From the NCBI GenBank assembly GCA_036380875.1, contig DASVDX010000070.1:1-64000 (forward strand): a stretch of 64,000 nt of DNA, in the 5' to 3' direction. The notes below the pieces were generated by a model. It was not told the DNA's origin and searched no databases. It saw nothing but the letters and a program-made list of their open reading frames with translations. Of this stretch, positions 1-8,866 are shown one piece after another; position 1 is the first letter of the stretch; every line of letters starts with the position of its first letter. The position numbers and the translations under genes were made by a program. This DNA comes from ZC4RG17 sp036380875 (GTDB lineage Bacteria; Actinomycetota; Acidimicrobiia; Spongiisociales; ZC4RG35).

Positions 1-1
1 A

Positions 2-82
2 CTCGCCTTCTTCACGATCTTCGCCCCCATGGCATTGATCCTCGTCGTCCGCCCTCAAGGCCTGTTGGGAAGGGCCGGCTGA
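2..82 (+). CDS. livH: Branched-chain amino-acid ABC permease LivH, C-terminal fragment
   Basis: Only the last 26 codons lie in the window; the gene runs in from the left edge. The visible peptide is a hydrophobic stretch followed by a basic tail containing VVRPQGLLGR, which is the usual end of LivH-type inner-membrane permeases. Its TGA shares bases with the ATG of the next gene (TGATG), as expected for a livH-livM pair. The call rests on this tail plus the livM, binding-protein, livG, livF order that follows. Confidence 0.8.
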   Translation, partial: LAFFTIFAPMALILVVRPQGLLGRAG

Positions 83-1104
83 TGTTGAAGCGGCTCTCGC
101 TCACGGCGCGGGTGAAACTCGTGCTGCTGGCGGGGGCGATCGCCGTCGGGATCGCCCTGCCCTACATGGTGCCGCAGTTCTTCGTCGGCCTCGCCACGCT
201 CGCCCTGATCCTCGGGCTCTTTTCCATGAGCATCGATCTGCTGGGCGGCTACGCAGGCCTCGTCACCCTGGGCCAGGCCGGTATCGCCGCCGCCGCCGGC
301 TACGGGGTCGGCTACATGGCCAACCGGGTGGGGGCGGGGCACCTGACGCAGATCCTCGTCGGCCTGGCGTTGGGCCTCCTCGTGTCGGCCATCTTCGGGG
401 CGATGGCCATGCGCGCCGACGGGGTCTACTTCATGATGATCACGCTCGCCCAGGGCATGATCGTCTGGGGCCTCTCGATGCGGCTCACCCACATCACCGG
501 CGCGGAGAATGGCCTCACCGGAATCATCCGGCCGCCGGTGATCGGTCTCTATTGGCAGTTCTACTGGTTCGTCCTGGGTGTTGTCCTCTTGTGCTCCCTG
601 GCGCTGTATGTGGTCGTGCACTCGCCCTTCGGCTCGGCCGTCCGGGGCCTGCGGGAGAGCGAGGCCCGGATGCGGATGCTCGGCTACAACACAGCCCTGC
701 AGAAGTTCTACGTCTTCATGGTGGCGGGCTTCTTCGCCACACTCTCTGGGATCCTGCTCGTCTATCTCAACCAGTTCATCAGCCCGTCGGCCGCCCATCT
801 CACGGCGTCGGCACTGGGCGTGCTCCAGGCGATCCTCGGCGGCTTGGGAACGTTGGTCGGGCCCATGATCGGCTCGTTCATCCTCGTGGCCTTTCAGAAC
901 GTGGTCAGCCAGTACCTCGAGCGATGGCCGACGCTGATGGGCCTCACGTTCATCGTCGTGATCCTCTTCGCCCAGAAGGGCATCGTCGGCGCCGTGTCGA
1001 AGAGTTGGTACGCCTGGCTCCGCCGAAGGGGACGGGACGAGGAGCTTTCGGAGGTGGCACGGCAAGAAGGTCCGGTGGCTTTGGAGAGTTCGGAGTCGGC
1101 CTGA
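82..1104 (+). CDS. livM: Branched-chain amino-acid ABC transporter permease (LivM-type)
   Basis: A 340-residue polytopic membrane protein with about eight to ten hydrophobic segments. The central motifs (GYAGLVTLGQAGIAAAAGYG, then DGVYFMMITLAQG and an ENGLTGI loop) are characteristic of LivM permeases of the hydrophobic amino-acid uptake family. It would pair with the LivH permease to form the membrane channel. The ATG overlaps the preceding stop. The C-terminus is a charged cytoplasmic tail. Substrate could be a branched-chain amino acid, but this family also imports amides, urea and aromatic compounds, so the exact ligand is open. Confidence 0.9.
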   Translation: MLKRLSLTARVKLVLLAGAIAVGIALPYMVPQFFVGLATLALILGLFSMSIDLLGGYAGLVTLGQAGIAAAAGYGVGYMANRVGAGHLTQILVGLALGLLVSAIFGAMAMRADGVYFMMITLAQGMIVWGLSMRLTHITGAENGLTGIIRPPVIGLYWQFYWFVLGVVLLCSLALYVVVHSPFGSAVRGLRESEARMRMLGYNTALQKFYVFMVAGFFATLSGILLVYLNQFISPSAAHLTASALGVLQAILGGLGTLVGPMIGSFILVAFQNVVSQYLERWPTLMGLTFIVVILFAQKGIVGAVSKSWYAWLRRRGRDEELSEVARQEGPVALESSESA

Positions 1105-1134
1105 TCCGGCTCTGGAAACCGAGAAGGAGGAGGA

Positions 1135-2517
1135 ATGCGGAGCAGACGAATGCGAACACCGACGGCCCTCCTGGCCGTCCTGATTCTCGTGGTCGTGGCC
1201 TGCGGCGCCCCGGGAGGGGGAGGCGATGCGACCTCCACCACCTCCGGGGAGGCGCCGGACGGCGACGTCACCACCACGACGGCCCCAGCCGGTGGCGGGG
1301 ACACGTCGACGGCCGAAGTAGGAGGAGGTGAGGGCGAGCCCCTGAGGATCGGGGTGCTCCAGCCCATAACCGGGGCGATCGCCGCCTCCGGCCAGGATGC
1401 CGTGGACGCCTGGGAGCTCTACTGGGAGAACCACTCGACCGAGGTCGCGGGCCGGACGATCGAGTGGCGAGTGGAGGACACCGGCGGAGACCCCGACACG
1501 ACCCTGCAGAAGGTCGAAGAACTCGTGGGCAACTACGGCGCCGAGATCATCGTCGGGGCGCTTCTGGCCAACACCACGCTCGCTCTGGCCGACCGCCTGA
1601 AGGACAACCCCGACGTGGTGGTGATCTCGCCGATCGGCTCCGCCGATGACCTGACCCAGCGGGTCCGCGACCAGTACCCCAACTTCGTGCGAGCGGGAGG
1701 ATGGACGTCGAGTCAGACATCGCACGTCCTCGGTGACTGGGCGTATCAGCAGGGCTACCGCAACGCCGCCACCATCTGCGCCGACTACGCCTTCGGCCAC
1801 GAGATGTGCGGCGGGTTCGTCCAGGTGTTCACCGAGCGCGGCGGAACCGTCGAGCCGGCGAATCAGCTGTGGAATCCACTCGGCGCCCAGGATTTCGCCA
1901 CCTATGTCACCCAGCTCCAGGGCATGGACGTGGACGCGGTGTTCGCCGTCCAGGTTGGTGGTGCTGTGGCGGACCTGCTCCAGACCTGGAGCGACTTCGG
2001 AATGAAGGACCAGCTCCCGCTGCTCGCCGGCGAGACTCTCACCGACATCTCGAACATCCGCAACCTGGACTTCAGCGTCGTGGAGGGGCTGATCTCGGCG
2101 GGCCACTGGGCCGAAGGCCTCGACACCCCCGAGACACAGGAGTTCGTGCAGGTCTTCGACGAGGCGACCGGTGAGCTGCCGTCCTACTACGCCGCCGCGG
2201 CATGGACGGCAGCTCAGTACATCGACGCCACTCTCCAGGCCACCGGTGGAGACACCTCAGACAAGCAGGCCTTCCTCGAGGCCATGCGCGAACTCGAGCT
2301 CCAGACACCGTTCGGGCCGTCGGTGCTCGACGACTACGGCAACCCGATCTACGACATCTACATCCGGGAGGTCCAACAACGCGACGACGGCCGGTTCTGG
2401 AACGTGCCCATCGAGACCTACGAGGACATCGACCAGTTCTGGCCGTTCGAGCCCGAGGAGTACCTGCAGCAGCCGGTCTACAGCCGAGAATTCCAGGGCA
2501 ACGCCTCGGAGGGCTGA
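1135..2517 (+). CDS. ABC transporter substrate-binding lipoprotein, Leu/Ile/Val-binding family
   Basis: A 460-residue protein with a classical lipoprotein signal: basic N-terminus, hydrophobic core and the lipobox VVAC with the acylated Cys at residue 23. A Gly/Thr/Ser/Pro-rich linker (about residues 24-62) then leads into a type I periplasmic-binding fold beginning PLRIGVLQPITG, as in LivJ/LivK and amide-binding proteins. A strong GGAGGAGG Shine-Dalgarno sequence lies just before the ATG. It sits between livM and livG and gives the importer its specificity. The ligand cannot be told from sequence alone. Confidence 0.88.
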   Translation: MRSRRMRTPTALLAVLILVVVACGAPGGGGDATSTTSGEAPDGDVTTTTAPAGGGDTSTAEVGGGEGEPLRIGVLQPITGAIAASGQDAVDAWELYWENHSTEVAGRTIEWRVEDTGGDPDTTLQKVEELVGNYGAEIIVGALLANTTLALADRLKDNPDVVVISPIGSADDLTQRVRDQYPNFVRAGGWTSSQTSHVLGDWAYQQGYRNAATICADYAFGHEMCGGFVQVFTERGGTVEPANQLWNPLGAQDFATYVTQLQGMDVDAVFAVQVGGAVADLLQTWSDFGMKDQLPLLAGETLTDISNIRNLDFSVVEGLISAGHWAEGLDTPETQEFVQVFDEATGELPSYYAAAAWTAAQYIDATLQATGGDTSDKQAFLEAMRELELQTPFGPSVLDDYGNPIYDIYIREVQQRDDGRFWNVPIETYEDIDQFWPFEPEEYLQQPVYSREFQGNASEG

Positions 2518-2518
2518 T

Positions 2519-3265
2519 GTGACCGACGTGGTCTTGGAGGTCGCCGATGTCGCTGTCCACTTCGGGGGAGTGGCGGCGCTGAAGGGCGTGTCCCTCGCCG
2601 TGGAGAAGGGCAGCCGCTGGGCCGTGATCGGCCCCAACGGCGCCGGCAAGACCACGTTGTTCCGAGTGATAGCCGGTGAGGTGCACCCGGATACGGGCCG
2701 GGTGCACCTCTTCGGCCGTGACACGACGGGATGGGCGCCGTACTCCAAGGCGCAGTTGGGGCTGGCGCGTACCTATCAGGTGACGAACCTGTTCCAGGCC
2801 CTGACGGTTGAGGAGAACCTGGCGATCGCCGCCTTGGCGCCCACCAAGACCCGTTTCGTGTCCTGGCGCCGTCTGCGGATGCAGGGCTGGGTGGACGAGA
2901 CGATCGCCAAGGTGTTGGGGGACGTCGGCCTGACCCATCGCCGCCACGATCTCGTGAGCGAGATGTCCCACGGAGAGCAGCGGCAGCTCGAGATAGGGAT
3001 GACGTTGGCGTCCAATCCGCAGCTGATCCTGCTCGACGAGCCGGCAGCGGGCCTCTCCTCTGCGGAACGGCGGCTGATGGCCGACCTGATTCGGAGCCTG
3101 CCGCCAGAGCTCACCATCGTCATGATCGAGCACGACATGGACATCGCCCTCGACCTGGTGGAGAGGGTGCTCGTGTTGGACAACGGCAGCCCGATCGCCG
3201 AGGGGACACCCGATGAGATACGCGGCAACCCAACAGTGCAGGCCGTCTATTTGAAGAGCGACTGA
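2519..3265 (+). CDS. livG: ABC transporter ATP-binding protein LivG
   Basis: A 248-residue ATPase. Walker A is GPNGAGKTT (residues 38-46), the signature is a LivG-like MSHGEQRQLEIG, and Walker B is LILLDEPAAGLS; the family-typical C-terminus with a switch His (IEHDMD) is present. The GTG at 2519 is chosen because it follows the binding-protein stop directly and because homology begins at TDVVLEVADV; an open frame continues upstream but overlaps the previous gene. It would energise the LivHM channel with LivF. Confidence 0.9.
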   Translation: MTDVVLEVADVAVHFGGVAALKGVSLAVEKGSRWAVIGPNGAGKTTLFRVIAGEVHPDTGRVHLFGRDTTGWAPYSKAQLGLARTYQVTNLFQALTVEENLAIAALAPTKTRFVSWRRLRMQGWVDETIAKVLGDVGLTHRRHDLVSEMSHGEQRQLEIGMTLASNPQLILLDEPAAGLSSAERRLMADLIRSLPPELTIVMIEHDMDIALDLVERVLVLDNGSPIAEGTPDEIRGNPTVQAVYLKSD

Positions 3266-3972
3266 TGCTGACCGTCAGGAACCTCCATTGCTCGTACGGG
3301 ACCGCCGAGATCCTCTCCGGGGTCGAGTTCGACCTCGAACTAGGAGAGGTGCTGGCGATCTTGGGACGCAACGGCATCGGGAAGACGACGCTGGTCCGGG
3401 CGGTCGCCGGCTTGCGTCCCCCCACGATCACCAGCGGCGAGGTGATCTATCGGGGCGAGCGCCTCGACACGCTGGAGAGCTACGAGGTCGCCCGGAAGGG
3501 GATCGGATACGTGCCTCAAGGGCGGCGCATCTTCGGCAGCCTGACGGTCCTCGAGAACCTCGAGGTCATCGCCCAGCCGGCGGACAACGGATCCGGCTGG
3601 ACCGTCGACCGGGTGTTCGAGTTCTTCCCCCGGCTGGGGGAGCGTGTGGCCAGCTACGGCCGCAACCTGTCCGGGGGCGAACAGCAGATGCTGGCAATCG
3701 GCCGAGCTCTCATGACCAACCCGAGCCTGCTGTTGATGGACGAGCCATCGGAGGGACTGGCGCCGATCGTCCTCGCCACGATCCGGGACCGGCTCCTGGA
3801 GCTCAAAGGACAGGACCTGTCGATCCTGCTGGTGGAGCAGAACCTGGGGCTGGCGATGTCGCTCGCCGACCGGATCGTGATCTTGGGTCCGCCGGGACGG
3901 ATCGTGTGGAGCGGACGACCCGACCAGCTGGATGCAGCCGCCGACATCAAGCAGACCTATCTCGGGGTCTGA
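3265..3972 (+). CDS. livF: ABC transporter ATP-binding protein LivF
   Basis: A 235-residue ATPase with Walker A GRNGIGKTT (residues 34-42), signature LSGGEQQMLAIGRAL and Walker B LLLMDEPSEGLAP, all typical of LivF. The ATG overlaps the livG stop (TGATG). It is the last gene of the importer operon; its stop is only 3 bp from the stop of the convergent citrate synthase gene, leaving no room for a separate terminator. Confidence 0.92.
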   Translation: MLTVRNLHCSYGTAEILSGVEFDLELGEVLAILGRNGIGKTTLVRAVAGLRPPTITSGEVIYRGERLDTLESYEVARKGIGYVPQGRRIFGSLTVLENLEVIAQPADNGSGWTVDRVFEFFPRLGERVASYGRNLSGGEQQMLAIGRALMTNPSLLLMDEPSEGLAPIVLATIRDRLLELKGQDLSILLVEQNLGLAMSLADRIVILGPPGRIVWSGRPDQLDAAADIKQTYLGV

Positions 3973-3975
3973 CCC

Positions 3976-5259
3976 TCAGCGCTGATCGAGCGGGACCACA
4001 TCGCGCGAGTTGGCGCCGACGTACACCTGCCGGGGCCTGAAGATCATCGTCTTCGGGTCGGAGGCGAGCTCCCGCCACTGGGCCAGCCACCCGGGCAGGC
4101 GCCCGATGGCGAACAGCACCGTGAACATGTCGGTCGGGAACCCCATCGCCCGGTAGATGATCCCGGAGTAGAAGTCGACGTTGGGGTACAGGCGCCGCTC
4201 GACGAAGTAGTCGTCGGAGAGGGCGACCTGCTCCAGCTCCATCGCCACATCGAGCAACGGGTCGTGGCGTCCCAGCTGCTTCAGGACGTCCTCGGCGATC
4301 TTCTTGATGAGCTGGGCACGAGGGTCGAAGTTCTTGTAGACCCGGTGTCCGAAGCCCATGAGGCGGAAGGGATCGTCCTTGTCCTTGGCCCGAGCCACGG
4401 TCCGGCTCACGTCGCCGCCCGAAGTGACGATCTCTTCGAGCATCTCCAGCACCGCCTGGTTGGCGCCGCCGTGGAGAGGGCCGGAGAGAGCGTGGATGCC
4501 GGCGGCGATCGAGGAGAAGATGTTCGCCTGACCGGAGCCGACCAGCCGCACCGCCGACGCCGAGCAGTTCTGGCCGTGGTCGGCGTGGAGGATGAACAGG
4601 ACGTTCAGCGCCCGGGCGATCACCTCGTTGGGCACGTACTCCTCCGCCGGCACGGAGAACATCATGTGGAGGAACCGGCTCGAGTATTCGAGGTCGTTGC
4701 GGGGGTAGACGTACGGCTGGCCCATCCGGTACTTGTACGACCAGGCCACCATCGTCGGGACCTTGGCGATCAGGCGTCGCGACGAGATGTCGATCGCCTC
4801 CTCGTCACGGGGGTCGAGGGCGTCGGGGTAGTAGGTGGCCAGGGCCGATGTCGCCGACGCCAGGATCTGCATCGGGTGGGCGTCGTGAGGGAACGCCTCG
4901 AAGAGATGCTTCATGTCCTCGCGCAGCAACGTGTGGAGGGTGATGGACTCCTCGTAGGCCTCGAGCTCGGCCTTGGTGGGCAGCTCGCCGTACTGGAGGA
5001 GGTAGGCCACTTCCAGGAAGCTGCACTGGTCGGCGAGCTGTTCGATGGGATAGCCGCGGTAGCGCAGGATTCCCTTCTCGCCATCGATGTAGCTGACTGC
5101 CGACCTGGTCTCGGCGGTGTTGGCGAAGCCGCGATCGATCGTGATCAGCCCGGTTTCCGCCCGCAACCGCCCGATGTCGATGGCGATCTCGCCTTCACTG
5201 CCGACCTCTGTGGGGAGAGCGATCTCCTTGTCTTCGTACCGGAGGACGGCTTCGGGCAT
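3976..5259 (-). CDS. gltA: Citrate synthase (type I, hexameric-like)
   Basis: Condenses oxaloacetate and acetyl-CoA to citrate. Length (427-428 aa) and motifs match the GltA family: ILHADHGQNCSAS (His 226/229), GPLHGGAN with catalytic His 264, GFGHRVYKNFDPRA with His 306, and PNVDFYSG with catalytic Asp 363 (numbered from the upstream GTG). The frame reads GTG-ATG at its start; the ATG at 5259 is preferred because the GGAAAGG Shine-Dalgarno (complement of 5266-5272) is 6 nt upstream of it and only 3 nt from the GTG at 5262. It follows the EF-G-like gene at 12-15 bp and is probably cotranscribed with it. Confidence 0.93.
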   Translation of the reverse strand: MPEAVLRYEDKEIALPTEVGSEGEIAIDIGRLRAETGLITIDRGFANTAETRSAVSYIDGEKGILRYRGYPIEQLADQCSFLEVAYLLQYGELPTKAELEAYEESITLHTLLREDMKHLFEAFPHDAHPMQILASATSALATYYPDALDPRDEEAIDISSRRLIAKVPTMVAWSYKYRMGQPYVYPRNDLEYSSRFLHMMFSVPAEEYVPNEVIARALNVLFILHADHGQNCSASAVRLVGSGQANIFSSIAAGIHALSGPLHGGANQAVLEMLEEIVTSGGDVSRTVARAKDKDDPFRLMGFGHRVYKNFDPRAQLIKKIAEDVLKQLGRHDPLLDVAMELEQVALSDDYFVERRLYPNVDFYSGIIYRAMGFPTDMFTVLFAIGRLPGWLAQWRELASDPKTMIFRPRQVYVGANSRDVVPLDQR

Positions 5260-5274
5260 CACAATCCTTTCCTG

Positions 5275-7323
5275 TCAACTGTCTGCGGCGCGGGCGGCCT
5301 CGATGATCTTCTCGGCCTCCTGGTGAGGAACCTCTTCGTAGTGATCGAACCGGACTTCGAACGTGCCCCGACCCGAAGTCATGGACCGCAGATCGACGGC
5401 GTACCGCTGCACTTCGGCCATCGGTACGAGCGCCTCGATCACGCGAATGCCTCCGTCCGTGTCGATCCCAAGAACGCGCCCTCTCTTGGCGTTGATGTCG
5501 CCCATGATATCCCCCGTGTTCTCCTCCGGAACACGGACGGTCAGGTGCATGATCGGCTCCAGGAGCACGGGCTTCAGATTCGGAGCGGCGGTCCGCACGG
5601 CCTGGATCCCTGCCATCCGGAACGACAGTTCGTCGGAGTCGACCGAGTGGTACTTGCCGTCTATCACCTCGGCGGCGACGTCGACCACCGGGTAGCCGGC
5701 GAGGATGCCCTGCTCCAGCGCCTCCTCGATGCCTTTCTGGACGGCGGGGATGAACTGGCGGGGGATGGCTCCGCCCTTGATGCTGTCGATGAACTCGAAG
5801 CCCGATCCCCGGGGCCGCGGGGCGAACCTCACGACCGCCACGCCGAACTGGCCGCGGCCGCCTGACTGCTTCTTGTGTTTGCCTTCCGCCTCTGCCGTGG
5901 CCGTGATCGTCTCCCGGTAGGGGATCTTCGGAAGCGACGTCACGACCTCAACCCCGAAGTTCCGAGCGATCTTGGCGAGCGTCACCTCGAGGTGGTTGTC
6001 TCCCAACCCGGCGACGATCGTCTCGCCCGTTTCGGCCCGACGCTCGATCCGCAGAGTCGGGTCCGCCTCGGCGGCGCGGGCGAGAGCGGTGGTGAGCTTC
6101 TCCTCGTCCGCTTGGGACTTGGGTGACACGGCGATCTCCATCACCGGGACGGGCTGCTCCATCGGGACGATCACCACGTCCGAGCCGGGAGCCCGCAGCG
6201 TGTCGCCGGCGCGGGCGTTCTCTACCTTGGCGACTGCGGCGATCTCGCCGACGCCCACCGACTGGACGTCCCGGTGCTCCTTGCCCTGCATCTTGAACAG
6301 GTTGTGCATCCTCACCTTCCCGCCGCCTGCGAGCTCCAACTCGGCGTCGACGGGGATCGTCCCGGAGAAGACGCGGAACATGGAGATCCGCCCGACGAAG
6401 GGGTCGGTCATCGTCTTGAACACATACGCCACTGGGGGGCCGTCCGGGGAGATCTCGAGCGTGCCGGAGGAGAGCGGTGGGACGGCGTGTTCCAGCGGGT
6501 TGGGGCCGAAATCGATCAGGAACTCCGCCAGGGTGTCGATGCCGACCAGGCGATGGGCGGAGGTGACGAGGACGGGGAAGATCTCGCCCCTGAGCATTCC
6601 CTCGTGCACGGTCCGCACGATCACGTCGCGGTCGGGCTCGTGGCCTTCGAAATACGCCTCCATCAGGGCGTCGTCGGTCTCGACGACCGACTCGACGAGG
6701 GCGGTGTGGGCACTGTGGACGAGGTCGGCGACGGAGTCGGGAAGGTCGACCTGGGTGCCGGTCTTGGCACCCTCCTCATAGCGGTAGGCCCGCTCGGACA
6801 CGACGCGGACGAGCCCCTCCAGGGCGTGCTCCTCGCCGATCGGGACCTGCACAGGAGCCACCCGCTTGCCGAACACCTCTTTCATCTGGTCGAGAGTGCG
6901 GCTGAAGGACGCCCGCTCGCGATCGAGCTTGGTGACGACGAGGGCGCGGGGGATTCCCTCCTCGCTGGCCACTCGCCACATGAGCTCGGTGGAGACCTCC
7001 ACGCCGTCCACGGCGGAGACCACGAAGAGGGCCAGGTCGGCGGCCCGGAGTGCCGCCCGGGCGTCTCCCGAGAAGTCTGCATAACCGGGGGCATCGAGGA
7101 TGTTGATCTGGTGGCCGTTCCACTCGACCGTGGCGACGGCGAGGTTCAGGGAGATCTTCCGCTCGATCTCCTCCGGCTCGTAGTCGAGGATCGAAGTGCC
7201 TTGGTCGACCGACCCCAGGCGTGTGGTCGCACCGGCGACGTAGAGGAGCGCTTCGGCGAGTGACGTCTTGCCGCTTCCCCCGTGGCCGATCAGTGCGACG
7301 TTACGGATCTTTTCGGGAACCAT
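5275..7323 (-). CDS. Elongation factor G-like GTPase (EF-G2/FusA2-type)
   Basis: A 682-residue translational GTPase-like protein. The P-loop is GHGGSGKTS (residues 13-21) and G3 is DAPGY (77-81), but G4 is TKLD (131-134) rather than NKxD, and the switch I region reads ERKISLN rather than the ERGITI of canonical EF-G. Domains II-V are recognisable, with a domain IV segment GGRGQFGVAVVRF. These features place it in the EF-G-like paralogue family rather than the housekeeping fusA, which would normally lie beside rpsG and tufA. A GAGGAGAG ribosome-binding site precedes the ATG. The role of this paralogue is unsettled in the family. Confidence 0.85.
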   Translation of the reverse strand: MVPEKIRNVALIGHGGSGKTSLAEALLYVAGATTRLGSVDQGTSILDYEPEEIERKISLNLAVATVEWNGHQINILDAPGYADFSGDARAALRAADLALFVVSAVDGVEVSTELMWRVASEEGIPRALVVTKLDRERASFSRTLDQMKEVFGKRVAPVQVPIGEEHALEGLVRVVSERAYRYEEGAKTGTQVDLPDSVADLVHSAHTALVESVVETDDALMEAYFEGHEPDRDVIVRTVHEGMLRGEIFPVLVTSAHRLVGIDTLAEFLIDFGPNPLEHAVPPLSSGTLEISPDGPPVAYVFKTMTDPFVGRISMFRVFSGTIPVDAELELAGGGKVRMHNLFKMQGKEHRDVQSVGVGEIAAVAKVENARAGDTLRAPGSDVVIVPMEQPVPVMEIAVSPKSQADEEKLTTALARAAEADPTLRIERRAETGETIVAGLGDNHLEVTLAKIARNFGVEVVTSLPKIPYRETITATAEAEGKHKKQSGGRGQFGVAVVRFAPRPRGSGFEFIDSIKGGAIPRQFIPAVQKGIEEALEQGILAGYPVVDVAAEVIDGKYHSVDSDELSFRMAGIQAVRTAAPNLKPVLLEPIMHLTVRVPEENTGDIMGDINAKRGRVLGIDTDGGIRVIEALVPMAEVQRYAVDLRSMTSGRGTFEVRFDHYEEVPHQEAEKIIEAARAADS

Positions 7324-7350
7324 ATGCTCTCCTCTGACTCCGGCCAGCCG

Positions 7351-7356
7351 ATCTTA
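7351..7356 (-). promoter_or_regulatory. Candidate -10 box for the EF-G-like/gltA unit
   Basis: Read on the minus strand this is TAAGAT, about 28 nt upstream of the EF-G-like ATG in the divergent 107-bp spacer. No convincing -35 is visible. Low-confidence call from spacing and sequence only. Confidence 0.35.
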
Positions 7357-7415
7357 GGAACCGAAACGGCGGTTCGCACCGGGCGGTGGGCCGCATCTGG
7401 GGGCGTTGCATCTGT

Positions 7416-7421
7416 TACGTT
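7416..7421 (+). promoter_or_regulatory. Candidate -10 box for the pgsA-patA-pimA unit
   Basis: TACGTT ends 9 nt before the GTG at 7431, so transcription would begin almost at the start codon. This agrees with other short-leader promoters in the window. Confidence 0.35.
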
Positions 7422-7430
7422 GACGTCCTC

Positions 7431-8003
7431 GTGATCGACACTCGAGTCCGTCCCCACCTGCAGGGGATACTCGGACCCATTGGGAAGTTTCTAGCCGGGC
7501 TCGGCGTCACTCCCGCCGCCATGACGGGCTTCGGGCTCGTGGTGACGATCGTGGGCGCCGTGCTGATCGGCATGGGCGACCTCGCCGTCGGTGCGGCGGT
7601 TGCGCTCGTGGGGTCTGCCCTGGACGGCCTCGACGGCACCGTTGCCCGGGCGTCCGGATCTGTGACGGATCGCGGGGCGTTCCTCGACTCTGCCAGTGAC
7701 CGGATCGGCGAGATCGCCGGCTTCGCCGGGTTGGCCGTTGCCATGGAAGGGAAGGGCCGGATACTCCTCCTGATAGTCCTGTCGGTGGGCGGCGCCATGC
7801 TCGTGCCCTATCTGCGAGCGCGGGCCGAATCCGTGGGAGTGGACGGACGCAACGGCGTTATGGGCCGGGCAGAGCGGGTGATCCTCTTCGCCCTGGGGCT
7901 GATGACGGGCTGGGTCGAGCCCATGTTGTGGGTGATGGTGATCAGTGTCTGGCTGACCGCCATCTATCGCTTCCTGACGAGTTACCGCGCCATCAAGACG
8001 TGA
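7431..8003 (+). CDS. CDP-alcohol phosphatidyltransferase (phosphatidylinositol-phosphate synthase-like)
   Basis: A 190-residue integral membrane enzyme that transfers a phosphatidyl group from CDP-diacylglycerol to an alcohol. The full family motif D-x2-DG-x2-AR-x8-G-x3-D-x3-D is intact (first Asp at residue 65), in the stretch DGLDGTVARASG through FLDSASD. GTG 7431 is chosen because family homology starts near residue 3; an upstream GTG-type extension has no support. Its place before an acyltransferase and a PimA-like mannosyltransferase indicates inositol phospholipid synthesis, as in mycobacterial pgsA1. Phosphatidylglycerophosphate synthase is the main alternative. Confidence 0.8.
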   Translation: MIDTRVRPHLQGILGPIGKFLAGLGVTPAAMTGFGLVVTIVGAVLIGMGDLAVGAAVALVGSALDGLDGTVARASGSVTDRGAFLDSASDRIGEIAGFAGLAVAMEGKGRILLLIVLSVGGAMLVPYLRARAESVGVDGRNGVMGRAERVILFALGLMTGWVEPMLWVMVISVWLTAIYRFLTSYRAIKT

Positions 8004-8857
8004 CGTCCCTCAAACAGTGGATCGCGTACCTGGCTCTTCGGCTGGGCCTGGCGGTGCTCGGGATATTGCCGGAGCCCGTCGTGCGCTGGTTGGGAAGAAT
8101 GGGCGGCCGGGTTTGGTACGCCCTCGACGGCCGGCGGCGCCGGATGGCGCTCCGCCACATGCGTCGCCTGGGACAGCCGCCGTCCAGGGCGCTCGAGGTG
8201 TTCGAGTCGTACGGGCGTTATTGGGCCGAGTCCTTGTGGGTGCGTCCCCGCCGACTGTCGGCCATGTGGAAGCGGATGTCCGTCGACGGCATGGAGAACC
8301 TCCACCTCGCCCTGCAGGGCGGACGCGGGGCGGTGGTCGTGTTGCCCCACGTCGGCAACTGGGAGGCGGCGGCGCTGATCGCAGCCCACGAAGCCATCCC
8401 CCTGGTCGCCGTCGCCGAACGGCTGGCCAATCGGCGCATCACGGAGTGGTTCACGCGGCAGCGAAACATGTTCGGGATCGAGATCGTCCTCACCGGACAA
8501 CGCCTCACCCCGGTGCTGCTGCAGGCTCTGGAGGAGGGGAAGCTCGTTTGCCTGCTGTCGGATCGGGACCTGTCCGGCCGGGGCCTCGAAGTCCAGTTCT
8601 TCGGAGAGACGACCACCCTCCCGGCCGGGCCTGTCGTCCTCTCCCGCAAGGCAGGCGTTCCGATCCTCCCTGCCGCCGTCTTCTTCAATCGCGGGCCGGG
8701 GCATCACGCCATCATCAGGCGGCCGCTTCCGCCTCCCGAGGACACCGCCGAGGGAATCCGGGCAGTGGCGAGAGAGCTGGAGGAGTTGGTCCGTCACGAT
8801 CCAGCACAGTGGCACCTCGTCCAGCCCAACTGGCCGTCCGATCGGACGGGCGGCTAG
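8000..8857 (+). CDS. Lipid acyltransferase, lauroyl/PIM acyltransferase family (PatA-like)
   Basis: A 285-residue protein of the LpxL/HtrB-like acyltransferase family. The catalytic HX4E motif is HVGNWE (His 117, Glu 122), and the second block (LLSDRDLSGRG, then FFGE and GPVVLSRKAGVPILP) also fits. By position it should acylate phosphatidylinositol mannosides at the cytoplasmic membrane face, as does mycobacterial PatA (Rv2611c). The GTG at 8000 overlaps the previous stop as GTGA; longer in-frame readings lie inside the upstream gene. Confidence 0.82.
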   Translation: MTSLKQWIAYLALRLGLAVLGILPEPVVRWLGRMGGRVWYALDGRRRRMALRHMRRLGQPPSRALEVFESYGRYWAESLWVRPRRLSAMWKRMSVDGMENLHLALQGGRGAVVVLPHVGNWEAAALIAAHEAIPLVAVAERLANRRITEWFTRQRNMFGIEIVLTGQRLTPVLLQALEEGKLVCLLSDRDLSGRGLEVQFFGETTTLPAGPVVLSRKAGVPILPAAVFFNRGPGHHAIIRRPLPPPEDTAEGIRAVARELEELVRHDPAQWHLVQPNWPSDRTGG

Positions 8858-8866
8858 GAGGCGGCA

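Noticed and set aside
55..2106. A 683-codon open frame on the minus strand opposite livM and the binding-protein gene
   Set aside because: Antisense shadow of high-GC coding sequence; no family motifs, and both sense genes are clearly real.
5275..7323. Housekeeping elongation factor G (fusA)
   Set aside because: Altered G4 and switch I motifs and the lack of rpsL-rpsG-tuf neighbours indicate an EF-G-like paralogue instead.
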